Source: an uncultured Rhodovulum sp.
Lineage (GTDB): Bacteria; Pseudomonadota; Alphaproteobacteria; Rhodobacterales; Rhodobacteraceae
DNA: 5,146 nt
Direction of reading: 5' to 3'
Assembly (NCBI GenBank): GCA_946221765.1
Contig: CAMIMK010000251.1
Coordinates: 1-5,146 of the forward strand
Shown: positions 1 to 5,146 of the stretch, piece after piece
Position numbering within the stretch: the stretch's first letter is position 1
Layout: every line of letters begins with the position of its first letter
Program-made: the position numbers and the translations under genes
The notes under the pieces: generated by a model
What the model saw: the letters and a program-made list of their open reading frames with translations, nothing else
The model's database searches: none
Told to the model about the DNA's origin: nothing

Positions 1-162
1 CCCGCCGAGACCCCCGAGGGGATGATCATGGGCCTCGCCCACCGCGAGCTGCCGATCCACGGCGTCCAGTTCCACCCCGAATCCATCGCCTCCGAGCATG
101 GCCACCAGCTGCTCGGCACCTTCCTCGAGCTTGCCCGCGGACCCGCGGGCCTCGCCGCATGA
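1..162 (+). CDS. trpG: Anthranilate synthase component II (glutamine amidotransferase), 3' end
   Basis: This is the C-terminal 53 residues of a class I glutamine amidotransferase; the 5' part, including the nucleophilic Cys, lies before the window. The fragment carries GVQFHPESI at residues 21-29 of the visible part, in which His25 and Glu27 complete the Cys-His-Glu triad of the family. It is followed by the short terminal helix region seen in TrpG. TrpG releases ammonia from glutamine for TrpE, which turns chorismate into anthranilate. PabA of folate synthesis has the same motif, but the overlap with trpD makes TrpG much the better call. The stop TGA (160-162) shares four bases (ATGA) with the trpD start, so the two are probably translationally coupled. 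Whether it is a free subunit or the tail of a TrpE-TrpG fusion, which occurs in some alphaproteobacteria, cannot be decided here. Confidence 0.9.
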   Translation, partial: PAETPEGMIMGLAHRELPIHGVQFHPESIASEHGHQLLGTFLELARGPAGLAA

Positions 163-1190
163 GCGACCGCCTGAAGGCCCTCATCGCCGCGGCCATCGAC
201 GGCCCGCTGACCCGCGAGGCCGCCGAGGCCGCCTTTACCGCGATCATGGACGGCGATGCCACGCCGGCCCAGATCGGCGGGTTCCTGATGGTCCTGCGCA
301 CGCGCGGCGAGACCGTTCCGGAATATGCCGCCGCCGCCGCCGTGATGCGCGCGCGCTGCGTCCCGGTGCGGGCGCCCGCGGGCGCGATCGACATCGTCGG
401 GACGGGCGGCGACGGCAAGGGCACGCTGAACATCTCGACGGCCACCGCCTTCGTGGTGGCCGGTGCCGGCGTGGTGGTGGCCAAGCACGGCAACCGCAAC
501 CTCTCGTCGAAATCCGGCGCGGCGGATGCCCTGACCGAACTCGGCGTCAACGTGATGGTCGGCCCCGAGGTGGTGGAACGCGCCCTCGCCGAGGTCGGCA
601 TCGGCTTCATGATGGCGCCGATCCACCATCCGGCCGTGCGCCACGTGATGCCCGCGCGCCAGGAACTCGGGACCCGCACCATCTTCAACATCCTCGGACC
701 GCTGACCAATCCCGCCGGCGTGCGCCGCCAGCTGACCGGCGCCTATTCCCGGGCCGTGCTGCGCCCGATGGCCGAGACCCTCGCCGCCCTCGGCTCGGAG
801 CGCGCCTGGCTCGTCCACGGCACCGACGGCACCGACGAGATGACGATCACCGGCGAGACCCATGTCGCCGGGCTCCGCGACGGCGTGGTGACGGAATTCA
901 GCGTCCATCCCGAGGAAGCGGGCCTCCCGGTCCACCCCTTCTCCGCCATCGCCGGCGGCACCCCGGCCGAGAATGCCGCGGCGCTGCGCCAGCTCCTCGC
1001 CGGGGAGGCCTCGGGGTATCGCGACGCCGTGCTGCTCAATGCCGCCGCGGCGCTCGTCGTGGCCGATCGGGCGACGGACCTGCGCGAAGGCGCAGCCCTC
1101 GCCCGCGAAAGCATCGCCTCGGGCGCCGCCCGCATCAAGGCGGAGCGCCTTGCGGCCCTCAGCCGCACCGCAGCAGGAACGGCCCAGTGA
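159..1190 (+). CDS. trpD: Anthranilate phosphoribosyltransferase
   Basis: A complete 343-residue TrpD, of normal family length. It transfers the phosphoribosyl group of PRPP to anthranilate, the second committed step of tryptophan synthesis, in the cytoplasm. The N-terminal helical domain (about residues 1-65) precedes the PRPP-binding loop [14 protein letters not shown] at 81-94. The anthranilate/PRPP segment [15 protein letters not shown] is at 109-123, [13 protein letters not shown] at 173-185, and the metal-binding Asp-Glu pair (D226, E227) lies in GTDGTDEMT. The ATG at 159 is chosen because it overlaps the trpG stop and gives the canonical N-terminus. There is no clear Shine-Dalgarno sequence just upstream, which fits translational re-initiation from trpG. 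The 3' end overlaps trpC by four bases (GTGA). The Ala-rich run near residues 57-61 is ordinary for such a GC-rich genome. Thymidine/pyrimidine phosphorylases share the fold, but these motifs are specific to TrpD. Confidence 0.97.
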   Translation: MSDRLKALIAAAIDGPLTREAAEAAFTAIMDGDATPAQIGGFLMVLRTRGETVPEYAAAAAVMRARCVPVRAPAGAIDIVGTGGDGKGTLNISTATAFVVAGAGVVVAKHGNRNLSSKSGAADALTELGVNVMVGPEVVERALAEVGIGFMMAPIHHPAVRHVMPARQELGTRTIFNILGPLTNPAGVRRQLTGAYSRAVLRPMAETLAALGSERAWLVHGTDGTDEMTITGETHVAGLRDGVVTEFSVHPEEAGLPVHPFSAIAGGTPAENAAALRQLLAGEASGYRDAVLLNAAAALVVADRATDLREGAALARESIASGAARIKAERLAALSRTAAGTAQ

Positions 1191-1999
1191 CGACCATCCT
1201 AGACGAGATCCGGACCTACAAGCTCCAGGACGTGGCGGTCCGCAAGGCGGCCCGTCCCCTCGGCGATATCGAGGCCGAAGCCCGGATCGCCCCGCCCGTG
1301 CGTCCCTTCGCCGACGCATTGCAGCGGGCGATGACCACCGGCGGCTACGGCCTGATCGCCGAGGTGAAGAAGGCGAGCCCGTCGAAGGGCCTCATCCGGC
1401 CCGACTTCGACCCGCCGGCGCTGGCCGCCGCCTATGCCGCCGGCGGTGCCGCCTGCCTCAGCATCCTGACCGACGGGCCGAGCTTCCAGGGCGACGACAC
1501 CTATCTCGTCGCGGCGCGGGCGGCCTGCGCGCTGCCCGTCCTGCGCAAGGACTTTCTCTACGACCCCTGGCAGGTGGCCGAGAGCCGCGCGCTCGGGGCC
1601 GACTGCATCCTCATCATCATGGCGAGCGTTTCCGACGCGCAGGCGGACGAACTGGCCGCCGCCGCGGCGGCCTGGGGCATGGATGCCCTCGTCGAGGTGC
1701 ATGACGAGGCCGAGCTGGAGCGCGCCGGCCGGCTGGAGACCCGCCTCCTCGGCATCAACAACCGCAACCTCCACACCTTCGAAACCGACCTCGGCACCAC
1801 GGCCCGGCTGGCCCGCGGCGTGCCGGCCGACCGGATCATCGTCTCCGAAAGCGGCTTCTCGACCCGGCAGGACCTCGCGCAGATGGCCCGCTTCGGCATC
1901 CGCTGCTTCCTGATCGGCGAGACGCTGATGCGCCAGCCCGATGTCGAGGCGGCGACCCGGGACCTCCTGCATGCGCCCTGGGTGCCGCAGGCCGGCTGA
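1187..1999 (+). CDS. trpC: Indole-3-glycerol phosphate synthase
   Basis: A complete 270-residue single-function TrpC, a TIM barrel that closes carboxyphenylamino-deoxyribulose phosphate to indole-3-glycerol phosphate. The residues known to act in the archaeal enzyme are all visible: E59 and K61 in [11 protein letters not shown], the catalytic K121 in LRKDF, E170 in LVEVHD, N191 in INNRNL, and E221/S222 in VSESGF; the phosphate-site loop IGETLM follows at 243-248. The start is GTG at 1187, overlapping the trpD stop as GTGA. AGGA at 1175-1178 lies 8 nt upstream, and this start gives the usual ILDEI N-terminus. The frame stays open further upstream, but that part lies inside trpD and looks nothing like TrpC. 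There is no TrpF (phosphoribosylanthranilate isomerase) domain, so that step must be encoded elsewhere, as is usual in alphaproteobacteria. moaC begins 2 bp after the stop. Confidence 0.96.
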   Translation: MTTILDEIRTYKLQDVAVRKAARPLGDIEAEARIAPPVRPFADALQRAMTTGGYGLIAEVKKASPSKGLIRPDFDPPALAAAYAAGGAACLSILTDGPSFQGDDTYLVAARAACALPVLRKDFLYDPWQVAESRALGADCILIIMASVSDAQADELAAAAAAWGMDALVEVHDEAELERAGRLETRLLGINNRNLHTFETDLGTTARLARGVPADRIIVSESGFSTRQDLAQMARFGIRCFLIGETLMRQPDVEAATRDLLHAPWVPQAG

Positions 2000-2001
2000 C
2001 G

Positions 2002-2451
2002 ATGGCGGAGCGCGGCGACCACCTCACCCATTTCGACGCCACCGGGGCCGCGCACATGGTCGACGTGGCCGGCAAGCCCGCGACCCGGCGCCTCGCCGTC
2101 GCCCGGGGCCATGTGGCAATGGCGGCGGGCACGCTCGCCCGGGTCACCGCCGGCACCGCTGCCAAGGGCGATGTCCTCGGCGTTGCCCGCCTGGCGGGCA
2201 TCATGGCCGCCAAGCGGACGGCCGATCTCGTGCCGCTCTGCCATCCGCTGCCGCTCACCGGCGTGGCGATCGAGGCGCGGGTCGGCACCACCGGCCCGAC
2301 CGGGGTGGAGATGGAGGCCCTGACCGCCGTTTCCGTCGCGGCCCTCACCGTCTACGACATGCTGAAGGCGGTCGACCGGGGCATGGTCATCGGCGGCATC
2401 CGCGTCACCCTCAAGGAGGGCGGCGCCTCCGGCCGGTTCGAGGCGCCGTGA
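2002..2451 (+). CDS. moaC: Cyclic pyranopterin monophosphate synthase (MoaC), with a short core
   Basis: A 149-residue MoaC. With MoaA it converts GTP to cyclic pyranopterin monophosphate, the first stage of molybdenum cofactor synthesis. The family motifs are present: [15 protein letters not shown] at 8-22, KGDV with K55, [15 protein letters not shown] with K71, C80 and H81, and [20 protein letters not shown] with E103, E105, D119, then K122. Judged against E. coli MoaC recalled from memory (K51, K67, C76, H77, E112, E114, D128, K131), every checked functional residue is kept. However, the stretch between His81 and Glu103 is 13 residues shorter than in E. coli, so one beta hairpin of the core sheet appears to be collapsed. 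The frame is intact. The ATG at 2002 follows the trpC stop by 2 bp with only a weak AGG (1989-1991) upstream, so coupling to trpC is likely. The stop overlaps the moeA start (GTGA). The family call is secure; full activity is less certain. Confidence 0.95.
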   Translation: MAERGDHLTHFDATGAAHMVDVAGKPATRRLAVARGHVAMAAGTLARVTAGTAAKGDVLGVARLAGIMAAKRTADLVPLCHPLPLTGVAIEARVGTTGPTGVEMEALTAVSVAALTVYDMLKAVDRGMVIGGIRVTLKEGGASGRFEAP

Positions 2452-3677
2452 CCCCCGACCCCGCCACGAAAGCCGGCGCGCCGCAGCTTCTCAGCGTCGC
2501 CGAGGCCCATGCCCGGGTGATGGCACTCGCGAGCCGGCTCGGCACCGAGCACGTCCCGCTCGCCCGGGCCGCGAACCGGGTTCTGGCCGAGGATGTGGTG
2601 GCGAGCCGCGCCCAGCCGCCATTCGATGCCTCCGCGATGGACGGCTATGCGGTGCGCGCGGCCGACCTCGCGCCGGGCGCGCGGCTCACGGTGACGGGCG
2701 AGTCCGCCGCGGGCGCCGGGAGCGGGACCGCCGTCCGCCCCGGAACCGCGATCCGCATCTTCACGGGCGCCCCCCTGCCCCGGGGCGCCGACACGGTGCT
2801 GATCCAGGAGGATGCCGAGCGCCAGGGCGACAGCCTGATCGTCCGTGAGGCCTGCGGTGCCGGCGCGAACATCCGCGCCGCGGGAACCGACTTCGGCCCC
2901 GGCGACCGCCTCGCCGCACCGCGCCGCCTCACCTGGCGCGACCTCGCGCTCGCCGCCGCGATGAACGCGGGCCAGGTCACGGTCGCCCGCCGCCCGGACA
3001 TCGCGCTGATCGCGACCGGCGACGAACTCGCGATGCCCGGCGAGGTGCCGGGGCCGGACCAGATCATCGCCTCGAACGGATTCGGGCTGAAGGCGATGCT
3101 GGAGGCCGCCGGCGCCAGCGTCCGCCTGCTGCCCATCGCGCGCGACACGCCCGCCAGCCTTGCCCTGGCCTTCGATCTCGCCGAGGGCGCCGATCTCGTC
3201 GTCACCCTCGGCGGCGCCTCGGTCGGCGACCGCGACCTCGTGGCCAGCGCCGCCACCGCCCGCGGGCTGGACCTCGCCTTCCACCGGATCGCGATGCGGC
3301 CGGGCAAGCCCCTGCTGGCCGGCCGGCTCCGGGGCATTCCGATGGTCGGCCTGCCCGGCAACCCGGTCTCCGCCCTCGTCTGTGGCCGGCTGTTCCTGCG
3401 CCCGATGGTCGAGGCGATGCAGGGCCTGCCCGGCAACCTGCCCGCGCCGCTCCCCGCCCGCCTCGGGGCCGCCCTCGAGGCGAACGGGCCGCGCAGCCAC
3501 TTCCTGCGGGCCGAAGTCACGCTCGACCCCACGGAGGGCTGGCGCTGCACCCCCTTCGACCGGCAGGACAGTTCGCTCCTCGGCATTCTCTCCCGCGCGA
3601 ACGCCCTTCTCCAGCGCCCGCCGCACGACCCAGCGCGCCAGATCAACGATAGGGTAGACTTCATCTGGCTTGACTAA
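2448..3677 (+). CDS. moeA: Molybdopterin molybdotransferase (MoeA)
   Basis: A complete 409-residue MoeA, of normal family length. It inserts molybdate into adenylated molybdopterin to form the active molybdenum cofactor. Motifs in order: [14 protein letters not shown] at 57-70 (D65); [16 protein letters not shown] at 103-118; [13 protein letters not shown] at 141-153 (D148); ATGDEL at 189-194 (D192, E193); SNG at 209-211; [11 protein letters not shown] at 253-263; [10 protein letters not shown] at 283-292; and [11 protein letters not shown] at 301-311. The C-terminal domain carries [11 protein letters not shown] at 347-357 and [17 protein letters not shown] at 371-387. The GTG at 2448 is chosen because it overlaps the moaC stop (GTGA) and gives the expected N-terminal length. 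GAGG at 2440-2443 is close, so translation is probably coupled to moaC. The MogA-like middle domain is part of normal MoeA and not a fusion. No terminator is visible after the stop; the lexA promoter starts about 30 bp later. Confidence 0.97.
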   Translation: MTPDPATKAGAPQLLSVAEAHARVMALASRLGTEHVPLARAANRVLAEDVVASRAQPPFDASAMDGYAVRAADLAPGARLTVTGESAAGAGSGTAVRPGTAIRIFTGAPLPRGADTVLIQEDAERQGDSLIVREACGAGANIRAAGTDFGPGDRLAAPRRLTWRDLALAAAMNAGQVTVARRPDIALIATGDELAMPGEVPGPDQIIASNGFGLKAMLEAAGASVRLLPIARDTPASLALAFDLAEGADLVVTLGGASVGDRDLVASAATARGLDLAFHRIAMRPGKPLLAGRLRGIPMVGLPGNPVSALVCGRLFLRPMVEAMQGLPGNLPAPLPARLGAALEANGPRSHFLRAEVTLDPTEGWRCTPFDRQDSSLLGILSRANALLQRPPHDPARQINDRVDFIWLD

Positions 3678-3706
3678 ACCATGAATTGTATGGCGTTCTT
3701 GTTTCG

Positions 3707-3735
3707 TTGACAGTTGACCGGAACGTTCGTAGAAC
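3707..3735 (+). promoter_or_regulatory. lexA promoter (sigma-70 type)
   Basis: A perfect -35 hexamer TTGACA lies at 3707-3712 and a -10-like TAGAAC (4 of 6 consensus bases) at 3730-3735, with exactly 17 bp between them. The predicted start of transcription is near 3741-3743, giving a leader of about 23 nt before the lexA ATG. The region from about 3645 to 3715 is clearly more AT-rich than the genes around it. The -10 hexamer contains the middle GAAC of the SOS operator, so bound LexA would block RNA polymerase directly, as expected for autorepression. Seen in sequence; activity is inferred. Confidence 0.75.
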
Positions 3736-3746
3736 GTCTGGTGAAC
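3721..3746 (+). promoter_or_regulatory. LexA operator (SOS box), three GAAC half-sites in tandem
   Basis: GAAC occurs at 3721-3724, 3732-3735 and 3743-3746, each pair separated by exactly 7 bases. GAAC-N7-GAAC is the reverse complement of GTTC-N7-GTTC, the established alphaproteobacterial LexA box. The array therefore holds two complete boxes (3721-3735 and 3732-3746) sharing the middle half-site. It covers the -10 hexamer and the predicted transcription start of lexA. Repression of lexA by its own product, relieved by DNA damage, is the expected role. Confidence 0.88.
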
Positions 3747-3752
3747 GATGGC

Positions 3753-3757
3753 AGGAG
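3753..3757 (+). promoter_or_regulatory. Ribosome binding site of lexA
   Basis: AGGAG lies 7 nt before the ATG at 3765. It decides the start: the frame is also open from a TTG at 3714, but that codon falls inside the promoter and operator and has no ribosome binding site. The ATG also gives the canonical LexA N-terminus MLTRKQ. Confidence 0.85.
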
Positions 3758-3764
3758 CGCCCCC

Positions 3765-4451
3765 ATGCTGACGCGCAAGCAGCACGACCTGCTGCATTTC
3801 ATCCACAAGCGGCTCCAGTCCGATGGAGTTCCCCCGTCCTTCGACGAAATGAAGGATGCGCTCGACCTGCGCTCGAAATCCGGCATCCACCGGCTGATCA
3901 CTGCGCTGGAGGAACGCGGCTTCATCCGGCGCCTCGCCCACCGTGCCCGCGCGATCGAGATCGTGCGCCTGCCGGAGAGCATCGACGACGACGGCAGCCG
4001 CGGAACCGTGGTCGACCTGCCGGCTCCCGGCCGCGCGGGGGCGGAGGCCGCGCCGGCCACTGTCGGCTCGGTCGAGCTGCCGGTCATGGGCCGGATCGCC
4101 GCCGGCACGCCGATCGAGGCGATTTCCCATGCCTCCCGCCATGTCGCGGTGCCCACCGGCATGATCGCCGCCGCCGCGCGCCATTACGCGCTGGAGGTGA
4201 AGGGTGATTCGATGATCGACGCCGGCATCAACAACGGCGACATGGTGGTCATCAAGGAACAGTCGACGGCCGACAACGGCGACATCGTCGTCGCCCTGAT
4301 CGAGGGCGAGGAGGCGACGCTCAAGACCTTCCGCCGCCGCGGCGCCACCATCGCGCTGGAGGCCGCCAACCCTGCCTACCAGACCCGCCTCTACCAGGAC
4401 CACCAGGTCCGGGTGCAGGGCAAGCTCGTCGGCCTGATCCGCACCTACTGA
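3765..4451 (+). CDS. lexA: SOS response transcriptional repressor and autoprotease LexA
   Basis: A complete 228-residue LexA. The N-terminal winged helix-turn-helix (about 1-70) has the alphaproteobacterial form, with [18 protein letters not shown] at 23-40 and a recognition helix in [17 protein letters not shown] (37-53); this type binds GTTC-N7-GTTC. A linker of about 30 residues rich in Ala, Gly and Pro (73-102) leads to the S24 peptidase domain. The self-cleavage site is Ala113-Gly114 in [11 protein letters not shown]. The catalytic Ser149 is in KGDSM and the general-base Lys187 in ATLKTF, 38 residues apart as expected for the family. Activated RecA filaments would trigger cleavage and de-repress SOS genes. 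The gene has its own promoter and a strong operator, so it can be expressed apart from the moaC-moeA genes 87 bp upstream, although read-through is possible. Phage CI-type repressors share the peptidase, but this N-terminus and the operator make LexA clear. Confidence 0.97.
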   Translation: MLTRKQHDLLHFIHKRLQSDGVPPSFDEMKDALDLRSKSGIHRLITALEERGFIRRLAHRARAIEIVRLPESIDDDGSRGTVVDLPAPGRAGAEAAPATVGSVELPVMGRIAAGTPIEAISHASRHVAVPTGMIAAAARHYALEVKGDSMIDAGINNGDMVVIKEQSTADNGDIVVALIEGEEATLKTFRRRGATIALEAANPAYQTRLYQDHQVRVQGKLVGLIRTY

Positions 4452-4510
4452 TCCGACCGTCGGCCCGGCATGCAGCCCCCCCTCGCCACGGGCCGGCGCC
4501 GCTCGCAATG

Positions 4511-4532
4511 GCCCGCGCAAAAGGCCGCGGGC
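4511..4532 (+). terminator. Stem-loop after lexA, possible terminator
   Basis: A perfect 7-bp GC stem (GCCCGCG at 4511-4517, CGCGGGC at 4526-4532) encloses an 8-nt loop containing AAAA. It lies 60 bp after the lexA stop. No T run follows, so this is not a textbook intrinsic terminator. A competing 6-bp pairing (GGCAGG 4530-4535 with CCTGCC 4551-4556) overlaps it. In such a GC-rich spacer, chance stems are common. Confidence 0.3.
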
Positions 4533-4569
4533 AGGACCGGTCTCAGCGGGCCTGCCGGCCGGAAGCCCC

Positions 4570-4598
4570 TTGAGCAAGCCCCGGCCGATCCATAGGGT
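4570..4598 (+). promoter_or_regulatory. Possible weak nadK promoter
   Basis: TTGAGC at 4570-4575 and TAGGGT at 4593-4598 are separated by 17 bp. The -35 is good but the -10 matches only 3 of 6 bases. It is the best candidate I can see in the 191-bp spacer between lexA and nadK; if it is not real, nadK would depend on read-through from lexA. Confidence 0.28.
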
Positions 4599-4628
4599 CC
4601 GGCTGCGGGCGGTCGGGACCGCGACAGC

Positions 4629-4633
4629 GGAAG
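4629..4633 (+). promoter_or_regulatory. Ribosome binding site supporting the TTG start of nadK
   Basis: GGAAG lies 9 nt before the TTG at 4643. It matches part of the anti-Shine-Dalgarno complement and supports TTG as the true start, since no ATG or GTG is available in this frame between the stop at 4571 and the conserved part of the protein. Confidence 0.5.
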
Positions 4634-4642
4634 ACCCAAGCC

Positions 4643-5146
4643 TTGGCCTTCGACAGGATCCATTTCACGGCAAGCTCCGTGGCCATCGCCCAGGACTCGC
4701 TGCGCCGGCTGGTTGCCCATTATGGCCAGGCGGACCTTGAGACCGCCGAGGTCGTGGTCGCCCTCGGCGGCGACGGCCTGATGCTCTCCACCCTCCAGGC
4801 GACGCAGGATCGCGGCCTGCCGATCTACGGCATGAACCGGGGCACCGTCGGCTTCCTGATGAACACCTATGGCGAGCACAGCCTGAAGGGACGGCTGGAG
4901 CGGGCCGAGGAGACGGTGATCCACCCGCTGCGCATGACCGCGACCCGGCGCGACGGCAGCGAGGCCGAGGCACTCGCGATCAACGAGGTGTCGCTGCTGC
5001 GCTCCGGCCCTCAGGCGGCCAAGCTCCGCATCCTCATCGACGGGCGCGAACGGCTGGCCGAACTCGTCTGCGACGGCATCCTCGTCGCCACGCCGGCCGG
5101 GTCCACCGCCTACAACTATTCGGCCCATGGTCCGATCCTGCCGATC
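4643..5146 (+). CDS. nadK: NAD kinase, 5' part (runs off the window)
   Basis: The first 168 residues of an NAD kinase (ATP-NAD kinase, also called PpnK), which makes NADP from NAD in the cytoplasm. Family enzymes of this type have roughly 250-260 residues, so about a third is missing at the window end. The short N-terminus ([10 protein letters not shown]) is followed by the nucleotide-binding ALGGDG at 40-45 with the conserved Asp44. Next come [13 protein letters not shown] at 62-74, INEVS at 113-117 (the NE motif), the Asp in LVCDG (D144), and ATPAGSTAY at 149-157. The start is TTG at 4643: after the in-frame stop at 4571-4573 there is no ATG or GTG before it, and GGAAG at 4629-4633 sits 9 nt upstream. 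The TTG gives an N-terminus of usual length. Its position next to lexA has no obvious functional reason; the 191-bp spacer suggests separate transcription. Confidence 0.93.
   Translation, partial: MAFDRIHFTASSVAIAQDSLRRLVAHYGQADLETAEVVVALGGDGLMLSTLQATQDRGLPIYGMNRGTVGFLMNTYGEHSLKGRLERAEETVIHPLRMTATRRDGSEAEALAINEVSLLRSGPQAAKLRILIDGRERLAELVCDGILVATPAGSTAYNYSAHGPILPI

Noticed and set aside
372..385. 14-bp perfect palindrome GCGCCCGCGGGCGC
   Set aside because: It falls inside trpD, codes for ordinary family residues (RAPAG region), and is easily explained by base composition.
98..1186. Open + strand frame upstream of, and continuous with, trpC
   Set aside because: It overlaps trpD in another frame and translates to Arg/Pro-rich low-complexity sequence; TrpC homology begins at the GTG at 1187, so it is not a fusion.
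2415..2430. GGAGG...CCTCC hairpin near the end of moaC that could hide a ribosome binding site for moeA
   Set aside because: The stem is only 5 bp, and GGAGG is about 28 nt before the moeA GTG, too far to serve as its ribosome binding site.
3714..3764. TTG at 3714 as an earlier lexA start, adding 17 residues
   Set aside because: The added stretch overlaps the promoter spacer, -10 and operator and lacks a ribosome binding site; the ATG at 3765 has AGGAG at 7 nt and the family N-terminus.
2352..4577. A very long open frame on the - strand across moeA and lexA
   Set aside because: It lies opposite two well-recognised genes and has no family resemblance; such frames are common where G and C dominate third codon positions.
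4470..4595. Small + strand frame of 41 codons (ATG at 4470) between lexA and nadK
   Set aside because: No Shine-Dalgarno sequence, Arg/Pro/Ala-rich content typical of non-coding GC-rich DNA, and no recognisable similarity.
4445..5128. - strand open frame opposite nadK
   Set aside because: The + strand here encodes clear NAD kinase motifs ([14 protein letters not shown]); the reverse frame is a shadow.

Overview
This is a very GC-rich window with tightly packed genes, almost certainly from an alphaproteobacterium and most likely a member of the Hyphomicrobiales (Rhizobiales). The evidence is the gene order trpG-trpD-trpC-moaC-moeA-lexA, the alphaproteobacterial type of LexA and TrpD sequence, and a GAAC-N7-GAAC SOS box (the class-specific LexA operator, GTTC-N7-GTTC on the other strand) in front of lexA. 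The genus cannot be fixed from the sequence alone. All genes found are on the + strand.

Layout. Positions 1-162 are the 3' end of trpG (glutamine amidotransferase subunit of anthranilate synthase). It overlaps trpD (159-1190, anthranilate phosphoribosyltransferase) by 4 bp. trpD overlaps trpC (1187-1999, indole-3-glycerol phosphate synthase) by 4 bp through a GTGA junction. moaC (2002-2451) follows after 2 bp and overlaps moeA (2448-3677) by 4 bp through another GTGA. This reads as one translationally coupled unit joining tryptophan synthesis (chorismate to indole-3-glycerol phosphate) to two molybdenum cofactor steps: MoaC makes cyclic pyranopterin monophosphate and MoeA inserts molybdate. 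Positions 3678-3764 hold a well-formed lexA promoter (TTGACA, 17-bp spacer, TAGAAC) whose -10 lies inside an array of three GAAC half-sites spaced 11 bp apart. lexA (3765-4451) encodes a complete SOS repressor/autoprotease. A 191-bp spacer with a stem-loop and a weak possible promoter separates it from nadK (NAD kinase), which begins at a TTG codon at 4643 and runs off the window end.

I see no RNA gene, mobile element, CRISPR array or tandem repeat, and no strong evidence for an undescribed multi-gene system; this is mainly a conserved housekeeping block. The points most worth a second look are the three-half-site LexA operator and the MoaC protein, which seems to lack about 13 residues (one hairpin's worth) in its core while keeping all the active-site residues I could check.
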